Position numbers and translations under genes: made by a program. Below the pieces are notes generated by a model that saw only the letters and a list, made by a program, of their open reading frames with translations, had not been told where the DNA came from and ran no database searches. 64,000 bases of DNA from Oligoflexia bacterium (GTDB lineage: Bacteria; Bdellovibrionota; Bdellovibrionia; Bdellovibrionales; Bdellovibrionaceae): positions 124,001 through 188,000 of the forward strand of contig BOLD01000005.1 in the NCBI GenBank assembly GCA_016861345.1. Direction: 5' to 3'. This document shows, in pieces, positions 10,679 to 21,322 of the stretch. The number at the start of each line of letters is the position of its first letter. Within the stretch, counting starts at the first letter, position 1.

Positions 10679-11653
10679 TTACTTTTCATATAACCAACAT
10701 GCAGTTTTGTGTTCAGCTCCTTGTTTATGATTTTTTAATTCTGGCAAGGCTTGTGAACAGCGGTCTAATTTTTGACTACAACGAGGATGAAATGGGCATC
10801 CTGGTGGAGGATTAATAGGACTAGGAACCTCCCCATGTAGGGATTTTTTCATTTTCTTCTTTCCCTCGCCAATTCGTGGGATGGCAGCAATGAGAGCTTG
10901 AGTATAGGGATGTTGAGGGTTTGAGAAGAGCTCATCCCTTGGGGCAATTTCAACAATTTTTCCCAAGTACATTACAGCTATTCGATCGCAAAGGTGTTCA
11001 ATAACTGAAAGATCATGAGATATGAAGACATAGGTCAATTTAAATTTTGCCTGAAGGTCTTTCATGAGATTCAGAATTTGAGCCTGAATAGAGACATCGA
11101 GCGCGCTAACAGGTTCATCTGCAATAATTAATTGGGGTTCTAAGGCCAGTGCACGAGCAATACAAATTCGTTGTTTCTGTCCGCCTGAGAATTCATGGGG
11201 ATATCGATTGATATGGGAAGGCTTCAGTCCAACTGTTTCAAGTAAGTTCATAACACTTTTTTTGCGTTCTTCAGTTGTGCCAATTCCATGAATATCAAAA
11301 GGTTCCGATAAGATTTGCCCAACAGTCATTCGAGGGTCCAAAGAGGCATAGGGATCCTGAAAGATCATTTGAATATCTTTTCGCACTTTGCGTAATTCAG
11401 CGCCCTGAATATCAAGAAAGTTTTGATTTTGAAATTGAACCTGACCACTTGTAGGTTCGTAAAGTCGGATCAGTGCTCGTCCCAAAGTTGATTTTCCGCA
11501 GCCCGATTCTCCAACGAGCCCCAGTGTTTCGCCCTTTCTGACGCTGAAAGAGACATCATCAACTGCCTTCACTTGACCGACTTCCTTCAGTAAGAGTCCC
11601 TTTTTGATCGGAAAGTATTTTTTTAAGTTTTTAACCTCAAGGATATTTTCCAT
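10679..11653 (-). CDS. Oligo/dipeptide ABC transporter ATP-binding protein (OppF/DppF type)
   Basis: Walker [34 protein letters not shown]. Confidence 0.92.
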   Translation of the reverse strand: MENILEVKNLKKYFPIKKGLLLKEVGQVKAVDDVSFSVRKGETLGLVGESGCGKSTLGRALIRLYEPTSGQVQFQNQNFLDIQGAELRKVRKDIQMIFQDPYASLDPRMTVGQILSEPFDIHGIGTTEERKKSVMNLLETVGLKPSHINRYPHEFSGGQKQRICIARALALEPQLIIADEPVSALDVSIQAQILNLMKDLQAKFKLTYVFISHDLSVIEHLCDRIAVMYLGKIVEIAPRDELFSNPQHPYTQALIAAIPRIGEGKKKMKKSLHGEVPSPINPPPGCPFHPRCSQKLDRCSQALPELKNHKQGAEHKTACWLYEK

Positions 11654-11664
11654 TTATCAATTTC

Positions 11665-12663
11665 CTAAACTGGATTAAAGCAGGCAATTTGATGTCCAGC
11701 TTTAATTTCTTGAAGAGGTGGTTGGTGATTCATGCACTCAGTTTTGGCGCGTGGGCAACGATTATAAAAAGGGCAGCCGGGCGGCAATTCATGTGGTGCG
11801 GGTACGGAGCCCTCGATTGTCTGAAGGCGGTCAACTCGAGTTCCTAACTTTGGACGAGAAGAAATTAAGGCATGTGTGTAGGGGTGTCTTGGATTGAGAA
11901 ATAATTCTGAAGTTGTTGCGACTTCGCAAGTTTTTCCGCCATACATGACCATCACTCGATCTGAGATTTCCGAGATGACCCCGAGGTCGTGAGTGATAAA
12001 TTGAACACTCATGTGGAATTTTTCTTGAAGATTTTGAATCAACTCTAAAATTTGTGCCTGGATTGTGACATCCAGTGCGGTTGTAGGCTCATCAGCAATA
12101 AGAAATGTGGGATCGCAACTTAAGGCCATGGCGATCATGGCTCTCTGTCTCATTCCTCCGGAAAGTTGATGAGGGTAGGCTGTATAACGTTCAGCAGGGG
12201 ATGGAATGCCAACAAGTGAAAGCATCTCGATAGCTCGCTCGCGAGATTCTTTTTGATTAACTTTTTTATGGCGCATGATTTGCTCATCGAGCTGGCGACC
12301 AATGGTTAGAACTGGGTTGAGAGCTGTCATGGGCTCTTGAAAGATCATTGCCATCTCTCCGCCGCGAACCTCTTCCATTTCTGATTCTGATAGTTTGAGG
12401 AGATCGCGACCTTTAAGAAGAACTTGTCCGTTTGTTATTTTACCAGGTTTTTCAATGAGTCGCATCAGAGAGAAGCTTGTTACTGATTTCCCGCAACCTG
12501 ATTCTCCGACAATTCCTAAGGTTTCACCCTTGTAAATATCATATGAAATTTGATTGACGGCACGAAAGGGCCCAAGGCGTGTTTGAAAAGTCGTTTCAAG
12601 ATTTCTCACTTGGACAACTGGGTTATTCAAAATAATTCCTCCGATGGCACGATTCGCGGTCAC
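11665..12663 (-). CDS. Oligo/dipeptide ABC transporter ATP-binding protein (OppD/DppD type)
   Basis: [37 protein letters not shown]. Confidence 0.92.
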   Translation of the reverse strand: MTANRAIGGIILNNPVVQVRNLETTFQTRLGPFRAVNQISYDIYKGETLGIVGESGCGKSVTSFSLMRLIEKPGKITNGQVLLKGRDLLKLSESEMEEVRGGEMAMIFQEPMTALNPVLTIGRQLDEQIMRHKKVNQKESRERAIEMLSLVGIPSPAERYTAYPHQLSGGMRQRAMIAMALSCDPTFLIADEPTTALDVTIQAQILELIQNLQEKFHMSVQFITHDLGVISEISDRVMVMYGGKTCEVATTSELFLNPRHPYTHALISSRPKLGTRVDRLQTIEGSVPAPHELPPGCPFYNRCPRAKTECMNHQPPLQEIKAGHQIACFNPV

Positions 12664-12716
12664 TCTTGTAACAAGTCAATGGCAGAAAATCAAAGAACTA
12701 AGAGTAATTACTCCAA

Positions 12717-13724
12717 TTAAATAAACTTTTGGGTTTCCAGCCGTTCCCAGATTTTTCCGAAGGCATTTTCTGCTGATTTGCTTAAAGCATCAGCAATTTT
12801 TTCGGTGATTTTTTGTTTGTGTTCATGTTTTATCTCATAAATTTGAGCATTTTGTCCGTGGAGTTCAAGTAAGTAGTCGTCACTTGTTTGTATGCGATCG
12901 ATCAGTCCTAAATCCAAAGCTTGTTTTCCATACCAGTATTCGCCCGTTGCGACATTTTCGACCTTCATTTGGGGTCTGTATTGTTGAACATGGGATTTAA
13001 AGAGACCGTGGGTGAGTTCCATTTGCTCTAAAAACTTTTGTTCGCCTTTTTCTGTTATTTCACCAAGAATAGAGATTGTTTTTTTATATTCTCCTGCTGT
13101 GTATTCTTTGTAGTCCACGTCGTGTTTCTTCAGAAGTCGATTGAAGTTCGGAACTTGAGCTAAGACCCCAATTGATCCAATAATGGCAAAAGGGGCAGCG
13201 ATAATCTTATTTGCGACGCAGGCCATCATATAGCCACCACTGGCAGCAACTTTATCGACACAAACAGTCAAGGGGATATTGCGTTCCCGAAATCGGAGCA
13301 ATTGAGAGGCGCAAAGACCATAGCCATGAACAACTCCACCAGGACTTTCCACGCATGCAACAACTTCGTCAATTGGTTGAGCAAGTTGAAGAATGGCTGT
13401 GACTTCTTCTCTGAGATCTTCAACCTGGTGAGCTTTGATGTCTCCCTTAAAGTGAATCACAAAGACTTTCTTTGATTTATCTGAATCTTCTTCTTTTTTC
13501 TCCTCTTCTTTGAGTTTTTTCTTTTCAGCCTTCATTTCTTTTTTGGAAAGAATGAAGCTTTTTAAAAAGAAACCCAGGTCTTTATATTTTTTGTGTAAGG
13601 GCTCAATTTCAAGATCAGGTTTTTGTTGAGCCTTCATGGCTAAACTAGCGATTAAAATAATAAGAAGACTGAGTCCGATAACAAAGATTGCGACTTTTGC
13701 TGCGAATATTCCGATTTCTGCCAT
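12717..13724 (-). CDS. sohB: Inner membrane S49 family peptidase SohB
   Basis: ESPGGVVHGYGLCASQLLRFRERNIPLTVCVDKVAASGGYMMACVANKI. Confidence 0.9.
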   Translation of the reverse strand: MAEIGIFAAKVAIFVIGLSLLIILIASLAMKAQQKPDLEIEPLHKKYKDLGFFLKSFILSKKEMKAEKKKLKEEEKKEEDSDKSKKVFVIHFKGDIKAHQVEDLREEVTAILQLAQPIDEVVACVESPGGVVHGYGLCASQLLRFRERNIPLTVCVDKVAASGGYMMACVANKIIAAPFAIIGSIGVLAQVPNFNRLLKKHDVDYKEYTAGEYKKTISILGEITEKGEQKFLEQMELTHGLFKSHVQQYRPQMKVENVATGEYWYGKQALDLGLIDRIQTSDDYLLELHGQNAQIYEIKHEHKQKITEKIADALSKSAENAFGKIWERLETQKFI

Positions 13725-13822
13725 TTTGTTTCTCCTGCGTAATGTTTGTAATGCTTAATTAGACTAAGGTCGAGAGGAAAAGAACTTGTGAGTCTTCGCT
13801 GCTCTGCATATCCTAGGTATGG

Positions 13823-14500
13823 ATGGTCTTTAAAAGAATTTTTCTGACAATTTATATTATTCTACCTTTCTTTTTTGCTGAGGCCAGAGAGGTTAGCTCA
13901 CAGGCTGATGAAATTCGTATTCAAGGATATCAGGATTATCTTGAGACTAATGATCGACTGGAAAAAAAGAGAAATTCAGATATTCAGCAGTTAAAAGAGT
14001 GGAGAGAAGCTTGGAGTCAAATTCAGAAAAAGGCTCTTGAGAAATATAAGATCGAAAAATCAAAGCAAGCTGCTACTTTAGATGAAGCAAGTCCTGAATA
14101 TCGTGAGTATATCATGTCGAAAATTCGAGAACATGAAGCTGCAGAATGGGCAAGAAGTCACTATGTTGAAAAAAGAAACAAAAAACGCCTTGAGAACCGT
14201 CGTCAGGTTCAACTTTCAGAGGAGCAAGAGTTAGCCCTTCTTCCGGAAACAGATCGTGTGGAGTGGAAAAAGAGAACGCTATTTGGGGCAAAGCTTGCAG
14301 GAAGTGGTCGGTCGTCAAAAAGCGGAGGAGACTTTTCCTCTCCGCCTCCGCCACCACCCAGCAGCTTTCCTCCAAGTTCTTCTCCACCAGAGTTTTACGA
14401 GCCACTCGATGAGATACCGCCTCCTCCGGTAGAGCCAGGATTTTTTGATGATGGTGGCGCGCCGCCACCTCCACCGCCACCACTGTTTGATGAAATGTAG
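13823..14500 (+). CDS. Hypothetical secreted protein with proline-rich C-terminus
   Basis: Signal peptide-like N-terminus; PPPPPPSSFPP... and PPPPPPPLFDEM. Confidence 0.6.
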   Translation: MVFKRIFLTIYIILPFFFAEAREVSSQADEIRIQGYQDYLETNDRLEKKRNSDIQQLKEWREAWSQIQKKALEKYKIEKSKQAATLDEASPEYREYIMSKIREHEAAEWARSHYVEKRNKKRLENRRQVQLSEEQELALLPETDRVEWKKRTLFGAKLAGSGRSSKSGGDFSSPPPPPPSSFPPSSSPPEFYEPLDEIPPPPVEPGFFDDGGAPPPPPPPLFDEM

Positions 14501-14502
14501 TA

Positions 14503-15213
14503 TTAGTTTTTGAGAAAGTCAGTATAGTGAAGACCTGTTGTCTTCTGGATGCCCTTAATCAAGTACCAGAGAATTCCGATGAGAAACAAAGTGGATGGTA
14601 TCATAATAATTGCGGTCGCCCATCCTGTCATTTGACCTATTTGTTCGTTGAGAATCACAGAACGTGAGGTCTCATCTAAGTCCGCATTGATGGGGGTAAA
14701 TATACGATAAGCTAAAACGTAATTCAGTATGGAACTAAATCCAAATGATAAAGCAAGCAGCTGAGTGCAGACTTTTGTGTGTTTTTCAAAAGCATCCCAT
14801 TGCCCGGCTTTTTCTAATTGGTCGTGGATCAGCTCAATATTCATGATTTGAGGGTTAAGGAGTAATGTTTCAACAAAGGGCTTTTCTGTATAACTTGAGA
14901 AGAGAACAAAAAGTCCAATGAGAGCTGGAAAGAAAGCCTCTTTTACCATGAACCAGTGTCCATCAAGATGAAGGAGCGCAAAACTTCCAGTGACAGAAAC
15001 GTTGATTAACCCGAGCAGTGCAAAGTAATTAATTTTTTTCTTTTTCCAGAGGTCATAAACTCCATAAGCTAGAGGAAAGCTGAGGGCAAGCAGAAGGGCG
15101 GGCAAGGGGCCCATTTTTGCTGATAATTTATTTAATATTGTTACAGGAATAATGACATTAACAAGTATGTTAATAAGGCCATTTTCTTGCTTCTGGTTTG
15201 GATTCCAATTCAT
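14503..15213 (-). CDS. VC0807-like multi-pass membrane protein
   Basis: VTILNKLSAKMGPLPALLLALSFPLAYGVYDLWKKKKINYFALLGLINV. Confidence 0.6.
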   Translation of the reverse strand: MNWNPNQKQENGLINILVNVIIPVTILNKLSAKMGPLPALLLALSFPLAYGVYDLWKKKKINYFALLGLINVSVTGSFALLHLDGHWFMVKEAFFPALIGLFVLFSSYTEKPFVETLLLNPQIMNIELIHDQLEKAGQWDAFEKHTKVCTQLLALSFGFSSILNYVLAYRIFTPINADLDETSRSVILNEQIGQMTGWATAIIMIPSTLFLIGILWYLIKGIQKTTGLHYTDFLKN

Positions 15214-15329
15214 AGGTCGTAGAATGGATACTGCCTGGCGCTAAGTCAAGCCTTTCAAATGAAGATTTCTTGCCTGTGAATCAAGACAGGTTTCTAATAG
15301 ATGAGTCATAACATTCAAGGAGAATCATC

Positions 15330-17771
15330 GTGGATAATTCAATTGTGCAAATCGTTGTGTCGATTTTGGCCGTAGTTGTTGTGGGTTATTTGGGAAGCCC
15401 GCTTTTTATTTGGGCAATCGCTATTCTGGGTCTTCTATTTTGGTTTGGAGCATCGATTCCGACGATGGGAGTTGTGGCAGGTTTATTTCTTCTTTTCATC
15501 ATTAAGCCAATTCGAACCCTGATTGTTTCAAAACCGCTTATGGGTTTAATGAAAGGCTTTATGCCAAAAATCTCTGAAACTGAGCGCACAGCTCTTGAGG
15601 CCGGAGTTGTTTGGGTGGAGCAGGATCTTTTTTCTGGCAAACCAGATTTCAAAAAAATGCTCAATGAACCTTATCCTGGTTTAACAGTAGAAGAAAAAGC
15701 ATTTATGGAGGGGCCTTGTGAAAAACTTTGCTCCATGATTGATGCTTGGGCTTATTGGAAAACACGTGAGATGGAAGATCAGGTTTGGGACTTCATCAAG
15801 AAGGAAGGCTTTTTAGGAATGATCATTCCCAAAGAGTACGGCGGCTTGGGCTTTTCAGCCTTAGCTCACTCTGAAGTGGTGATGAAAGTGGCGAGTCGCT
15901 CAATTCCTGCCTGTGTGACAGTGATGGTTCCGAATTCTCTTGGACCTGCAGAATTATTAATACATTACGGAACTGATGAACAGAAAAAACATTATCTTCC
16001 TCGGCTAGCTAGAGGGATCGAGGTTCCTTGTTTTGGTTTGACAGAACCAGGTGCAGGATCTGATGCAGGCGCGATTGTTTCATCAGGTGAACTATTTAAA
16101 GGTGATGATGGAAAGCTTTATATTAAGCTGAACTGGAATAAGCGTTACATAACACTTGCAGCGATCTCAACTGTGATTGGCCTTGCTTTCAAACTGAAAG
16201 ATCCAAAAAATCTTCTGGGCAAGGGTGAAGATCTTGGGATCACGGCAGCTCTTATTCCAGCATCAACTCCTGGAGTTGTGATTGGAAAACGCCATGATCC
16301 ACTAGGTGTTCCCTTCTACAATTGTCCCACTCAAGGAAAAGATGTGGTGGTTTCAATCGACGCCGTTGTCGGGGGCGCCGCTGGCTGTGGCAAGGGTTGG
16401 TTGATGTTGATGGAATGTCTTGCTGCGGGTCGAGGCATTTCTCTTCCTGCTCAGAGTGTGGGGGGAGCAAAGCTTTGCACTCGAGTAACGTCGGCTCACT
16501 CAGTTGTCCGTCAGCAATTTGGTGTATCAATTGGATTGTTCGAGGGTATTGAAGAACCTTTAGCTCGTATCGCGGGACTGACTTATGGCCTTGAAGCAAT
16601 GAGAATTTACACTTTGGGCGCTTTGGATAAGGGCATTAAACCTCCAGTGATCACAGCCATGAGCAAATACTACTCAACAGAAATTGGCCGACAGATGATC
16701 AATGATGCGATGGACATTGTTGGTGGGGCGGGAATTTCTTTTGGTCCTCGTAATTTGATTGGTCAAATTTATGTTGCTACTCCAATTGGAATCACCGTTG
16801 AGGGTGCAAATATTTTAACTCGAACTTTGATTATTTTTGGTCAGGGAGCGCTTCGAGCTCACCCTTATGCTTTCAAAGAAGTGGATTCAGTTGAAAAAGG
16901 AGATGCAGCTGGCTTTGATTCGGCTTTCTGGGGGCACGTTGGACACGTGGTGAGAAATACATTTAGATCAGTTGTCTTATCGATGACCCGAGGATACCTA
17001 GCTCCAGCTCCTGTTCATCCAGAGCTGAAAATGTATGTCCGCCGATTAACTTGGGCGTCAGCGAGCTATGCGATCATGTCCGACGTGGCGATGGGGACGC
17101 TGGGTGGAACTTTGAAATTCCGTGAGAAAGTCACAGGACGCTTTGCGGACATTTTAGCATGGATGTACATCGCTACTGCAACTTTAAGAAGATTTGAAGC
17201 TGAAGGTCGCCGTGAAGAGGACTTGGCTTTTGCGAAATACGTGCTGAAAAAATCCTTAAGTGAAATTCAAAAAGCCTTTGATGGTATTTTTGATAACATG
17301 TATGCGGTCAAGCAAAAGTCGATCACAGGAAAGTTGATCTTTGGTTCAATGCATTTCTTCTTCAAAGAAGTTATCGGTGCATGGTCACGAATTAACTCGA
17401 TCGGCTCTCAGGCTTCTGATCACTTGCAACACGTGATTTGTTATCAGATTTTAAACAATCTTGAGCAGCGTGAGCGTTTAACTGACGGAATTTATGTTCC
17501 AAAAGATCCAAGTAAAGAACAGTTGGCTCGTCTTGAGAACGCAATGAAACTTTCACTTGAAGCAGAAAAAATTGAAAAGAAAATTTCGAAAGCTCGTCGA
17601 GAAAAGATTCTTCCAAAACTCAAAGGCCAAGCCCTTGTTGAGGCCGCATTTGAGAAGAAAGTCATTGCAGCGGATGAGTATCAGCTTCTGAAAAGGGCTG
17701 CTGAGGCTCGTTGGGACGCAATACAGGTTGACGACTTCACGCAGGAACAATACGTTTCAAATCATGTTTGA
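15330..17771 (+). CDS. fadE: Acyl-CoA dehydrogenase FadE
   Basis: GLTEPGAGSDAGAIVSSG; IVGGAGISFGPRNLIGQIYVATPIGITVEGANILTRTLIIFGQGALRAHPY. Confidence 0.93.
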   Translation: MDNSIVQIVVSILAVVVVGYLGSPLFIWAIAILGLLFWFGASIPTMGVVAGLFLLFIIKPIRTLIVSKPLMGLMKGFMPKISETERTALEAGVVWVEQDLFSGKPDFKKMLNEPYPGLTVEEKAFMEGPCEKLCSMIDAWAYWKTREMEDQVWDFIKKEGFLGMIIPKEYGGLGFSALAHSEVVMKVASRSIPACVTVMVPNSLGPAELLIHYGTDEQKKHYLPRLARGIEVPCFGLTEPGAGSDAGAIVSSGELFKGDDGKLYIKLNWNKRYITLAAISTVIGLAFKLKDPKNLLGKGEDLGITAALIPASTPGVVIGKRHDPLGVPFYNCPTQGKDVVVSIDAVVGGAAGCGKGWLMLMECLAAGRGISLPAQSVGGAKLCTRVTSAHSVVRQQFGVSIGLFEGIEEPLARIAGLTYGLEAMRIYTLGALDKGIKPPVITAMSKYYSTEIGRQMINDAMDIVGGAGISFGPRNLIGQIYVATPIGITVEGANILTRTLIIFGQGALRAHPYAFKEVDSVEKGDAAGFDSAFWGHVGHVVRNTFRSVVLSMTRGYLAPAPVHPELKMYVRRLTWASASYAIMSDVAMGTLGGTLKFREKVTGRFADILAWMYIATATLRRFEAEGRREEDLAFAKYVLKKSLSEIQKAFDGIFDNMYAVKQKSITGKLIFGSMHFFFKEVIGAWSRINSIGSQASDHLQHVICYQILNNLEQRERLTDGIYVPKDPSKEQLARLENAMKLSLEAEKIEKKISKARREKILPKLKGQALVEAAFEKKVIAADEYQLLKRAAEARWDAIQVDDFTQEQYVSNHV

Positions 17772-18399
17772 GCGACAGCTTGATCTTGATCCTATAAAAC
17801 AATTTCAGGCCTGGTATACCCAGGCCTGTTCTTATTTATGGCTTAAAAATTTTCTTTCTCGGTTTTTTCCTCCTATAGCTCTTCATCAACCCGATGCCAT
17901 GGTGCTGGCAACAGTAACTTCAGATGGGAAGCCTGACGCCCGTGTCGTTTTGCTGAAAGGTATTGAGAAGGGTCAGTTTCTTTTTTATACAAATTATGAT
18001 TCTCGGAAAGGAAAAGAACTCAGTCATAACCCCCATGTCGCTCTTGTCTTTCAATGGTGTTACCCTGAGCGCCAAGTTCGTATCGAAGGAAGAGTAAAAA
18101 GATTATCCTATGAGGAATCTTCTCTGTATTTTTCAACTCGACCTCGCGGTAGTCAGATCGGGGCAATTGCTTCTCAGCAAAGTGAAGTCATCCAAAGTCG
18201 AGAAGTTTTAGAGCATCAAGTTCGCGAAGTTGAGAAAAAATACGAAGATCAAGAAATACCCTGTCCAACAAATTGGGGAGGATTTGCTGTCGAACCTTCT
18301 CGTATTGAATTTTGGCAAGCGAGACTGAGTCGCCTTCATGATCGTCTTGTGTATATTAAATCGGAATCTGGTTGGGAGCGAAAAAGGCTGAGTCCTTAG
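17764..18399 (+). CDS. pdxH: Pyridoxamine 5'-phosphate oxidase
   Basis: MVLATVTSDGKPDARVVLLKGIEKGQFLFYTNYDSRKGKEL...VEPSRIEFWQ..RLHDR; start overlaps fadE stop. Confidence 0.92.
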   Translation: MFERQLDLDPIKQFQAWYTQACSYLWLKNFLSRFFPPIALHQPDAMVLATVTSDGKPDARVVLLKGIEKGQFLFYTNYDSRKGKELSHNPHVALVFQWCYPERQVRIEGRVKRLSYEESSLYFSTRPRGSQIGAIASQQSEVIQSREVLEHQVREVEKKYEDQEIPCPTNWGGFAVEPSRIEFWQARLSRLHDRLVYIKSESGWERKRLSP

Positions 18400-18404
18400 T
18401 TTGC

Positions 18405-20012
18405 TCAGCCATGTCCCTTGGTGGTTTCCACGACATAGGTTTCCCGAACAACAAGCACTTTAATTTGGCCAGGGTAGTTGCATTCACTTTCAATACGAGC
18501 AGCAATGTCTCGGCTCATTTTAAGTGCAGCGAGATCGTTGACTTTCTTGCCATTGACAATCACTCGGCATTCACGACCACCATTGAGAACATAGCAATCA
18601 GTAACCCCATCAAAGCTTCGAGCAATGCTATCCAGTTCATTAACTTTTTGGTTGTAAGACTCCATCGTTGAGCGTCGGGCTCCCGGTCGAGCTCCGCTGA
18701 TAGCATCAGCGGCGATTACAAGATAAGCAAGATCCGTTGATGGTTGTTCATCAAAGTGGTGGGCTCTGACGGCGTGAACGATGTCAGGGGCCTCATTACG
18801 AGCTTCGATAAAGTTTGCACCAATCACAGCATGGCCGCCTTCTTTTTCGTGATCCATAGATTTGCCCAGATCGTGGAGCATTCCTGCGCGGCGAGCTTTC
18901 TTCACATCAACTGTTTTTAACTCTTGAGCAAGAAGGCCGCAGAGCCAACCCACTTCGCCACAGTGAAAGTATTGGTTTTGTGTGAATGAATAGCGATATC
19001 TTAGACTTCCCATCATTTGTCGAATTTCTGGGTGAAGTCCTTGAAGTCCCAATTCTTTTGCCAAGTTGTCTCCATCTTTTTTAATCAGAGAAAGAACTTC
19101 GCGTTTAATGTTCTCAAAGGTTTTCTTAATGAAATCAGCTTGAACAGGCTTCTTTTCTTTTAAGAGACGTTCAAGGAGCCGTCGAGTGAGTTCGCGCCTG
19201 ACGGGGTCAAATCCCGCAACTCCGATCATCTCCATATCATCTTGGACAATAATATCACATCCAGTGACATCCGAGATTGTTTTAATGTTAATTCCAGCAG
19301 GGTCACAAAGGACCTTTCGTTGATCAGGTGTTTCAAAATAAACAGGTGCAATGCCGCGCTCAGAGCTATAAGGTCTCGCAAACCGCACCAAAGCAAGATC
19401 AATGAGATGCTTTGCCATCATCTCAGAATGCTCTTTGGTTTCCTCTTCAACTTGAAGAATGCGTTCTTCGGCACGTCGTTTTGCTTGTGAAATGCACTCA
19501 TCTTGGATGCTTTGTATAACTTCAGTGTCGGTTGTTCCTAATCGACTTCCAAGACTGGCAACATAGTTCTTGTTGATTTCACGGATTTGACTTTTGAATC
19601 CTTGATATTTTTTTTCTAAGTTCTGAACATTGGCTTCGCCAGTCTTAATTTCATTCTCATAATCAACAGTCTTTTGTCGAATTTGGCTATACTGATTATC
19701 TGCCTTTTGCTTTTTCTCTGCGACTAATTCTTCAAGTTCTTCAATTTTTTCTTCGGTCTTAAGAAGAAATGATTCTTCTTTTGTCCAAAGTTCCATTTCT
19801 ATTTCTTGAGTTCTCTCTTTTTCATCAAGAAGTCTGAGTTCAGCTTCATCCTTTGCCTCTTGAATAATCTCAGTTGCTTCTGCTTGGGCTCTTTTTTTTG
19901 TGCTGGTCTGGATTAAAACGTAAAACCCCCATCCCATTGGTAAACCAATGACAAGACTGAGAGCAAAGATAATCCAGGGACTTAACGTTTGAGTTTCAAT
20001 CAAAATATCCAC
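18405..20012 (-). CDS. rny: Ribonuclease Y
   Basis: N-terminal TM, coiled coil, KH domain, HD domain (GMLHDLGKSMDHEKEGGHAVIGA), C-terminal IKVLVVRETYVVE. Confidence 0.93.
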   Translation of the reverse strand: MDILIETQTLSPWIIFALSLVIGLPMGWGFYVLIQTSTKKRAQAEATEIIQEAKDEAELRLLDEKERTQEIEMELWTKEESFLLKTEEKIEELEELVAEKKQKADNQYSQIRQKTVDYENEIKTGEANVQNLEKKYQGFKSQIREINKNYVASLGSRLGTTDTEVIQSIQDECISQAKRRAEERILQVEEETKEHSEMMAKHLIDLALVRFARPYSSERGIAPVYFETPDQRKVLCDPAGINIKTISDVTGCDIIVQDDMEMIGVAGFDPVRRELTRRLLERLLKEKKPVQADFIKKTFENIKREVLSLIKKDGDNLAKELGLQGLHPEIRQMMGSLRYRYSFTQNQYFHCGEVGWLCGLLAQELKTVDVKKARRAGMLHDLGKSMDHEKEGGHAVIGANFIEARNEAPDIVHAVRAHHFDEQPSTDLAYLVIAADAISGARPGARRSTMESYNQKVNELDSIARSFDGVTDCYVLNGGRECRVIVNGKKVNDLAALKMSRDIAARIESECNYPGQIKVLVVRETYVVETTKGHG

Positions 20013-20191
20013 CTTTTAAAAACCTAAAGATTATTTCAATTCTCAAGACTGAATTCAAGTTGATTTCAATATGATATGTAATCTGACGAATATTGTTCTG
20101 ATAGGTTTTATTGACGCAGTCGACAATATCAAAATCTCGCTTTCGTGGCGTCGAGAGTCTGCTTAGGATATTGACAGAATGGAGTGATTAT

Positions 20192-20635
20192 ATGCAGGCA
20201 AAGATCAAATTTCTAAGTGCTATGGCTTTTGACACAGAGATTCGAGGTCATCATTTCACCATGGATGCCAAAAAAGAGGCGGGAGGCAACGACCAAGGCC
20301 CCACACCGAAGGAGATCTATCTTTCAGCAATTATTGGATGCACAGGAATGGATGTTGTTTCTTTGTTAAAAAAAATGCGCGTTGAATTTACAAATGTGGA
20401 GCTTGATTGCGATGGGGAGTTGACAGAACAGGGACCTCCAAAGACTTTTAAAAAAGTCGAGATAACTTATAAAGTTGAAGGACCTTCTGTTGATCCTGAG
20501 AAAGTAAAAAAATCAGTCGAAATGTCGATGACGAAATACTGTGGTGTTTCAGCTATGGTGGTAAAAGCTTGTCCTATTTTTTATAAGATTATGGTGAATG
20601 GGGCAGTGACAAGTGAAGGGCAGGCACATTTCTGA
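20192..20635 (+). CDS. OsmC family protein
   Basis: PTPKEIYLSAIIGCTGMDVVSLLKKMR...KYCGVSAMV. Confidence 0.85.
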   Translation: MQAKIKFLSAMAFDTEIRGHHFTMDAKKEAGGNDQGPTPKEIYLSAIIGCTGMDVVSLLKKMRVEFTNVELDCDGELTEQGPPKTFKKVEITYKVEGPSVDPEKVKKSVEMSMTKYCGVSAMVVKACPIFYKIMVNGAVTSEGQAHF

Positions 20636-21321
20636 TGAATATCAAGAAAAAAGAGTCCTTTGAAAAAATTAAGTCTGCAATTGAGAAAAAGAATATTTTT
20701 AATCAATTAGCTGCAAGTTGTGGAGAATTAATTTGCAAGGGCAGTTCAGAGTCTCTTTTTAGTTTTCGAATAGACTCATTTGTTGAGGGGCAAGGTCTTT
20801 CAGGTACAGTAGCTACGACAGGAGAGGCGCCAAAGCTCGGTGATGCGATTGTCTGTAATTTTCAAATTGGTTTTGACCGTTACTTTATGCAGAGCACTTT
20901 GGTTCGAATGGGTGACAAGTATATGATTGTCATACCCGAAGGGCTTTTTTTGTTGCAACGAAGGGCTCATAATCGCGTTGATCTTCCAGAATCTGTGGGA
21001 CGATCAATTAATATCATTGGGCATAACGGAAAAGTTTTATTCCTTAATGCTGAGTGCATGGATATTAGTGCGGGCGGGGCTCGGGTGATTTTTTATGGCG
21101 ATATGGCCACGTTTCATGTGGGTGACCATTTGAAACTTGCATTTCACATTAAAAATAAGTGGAGGTTTGAGGCCGAGGCATCTGTTCGTCATATTCGTCA
21201 GGAGCACGGCTATCAGGTTCTTGGCTGCCAATTTGACGTCACCGATAAAGGCTTATCAAATAAGCTTCAAATGATGATGCTGGAGCTTCAAAGGTGGGCT
21301 GTTCTTTCAGGAACCAAATAA
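20635..21321 (+). CDS. PilZ domain protein (YcgR-like)
   Basis: RRAHNRVDLP... and CMDISAGGARVIF motifs. Confidence 0.8.
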   Translation: MNIKKKESFEKIKSAIEKKNIFNQLAASCGELICKGSSESLFSFRIDSFVEGQGLSGTVATTGEAPKLGDAIVCNFQIGFDRYFMQSTLVRMGDKYMIVIPEGLFLLQRRAHNRVDLPESVGRSINIIGHNGKVLFLNAECMDISAGGARVIFYGDMATFHVGDHLKLAFHIKNKWRFEAEASVRHIRQEHGYQVLGCQFDVTDKGLSNKLQMMMLELQRWAVLSGTK

Positions 21322-21322
21322 G

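Noticed and set aside
6787-12663. Opp/Dpp ABC operon as a novel system
   Set aside because: Standard SBP, two permeases and two ATPases in conventional order.
14112-14483. Antisense ORF of 123 aa
   Set aside because: Mirror of the low-complexity proline-rich CDS 13823-14500; no recognizable domain or RBS.
16252-16599. Antisense ORF within fadE (115 aa)
   Set aside because: Lies opposite a strongly conserved FadE region; composition-driven frame.
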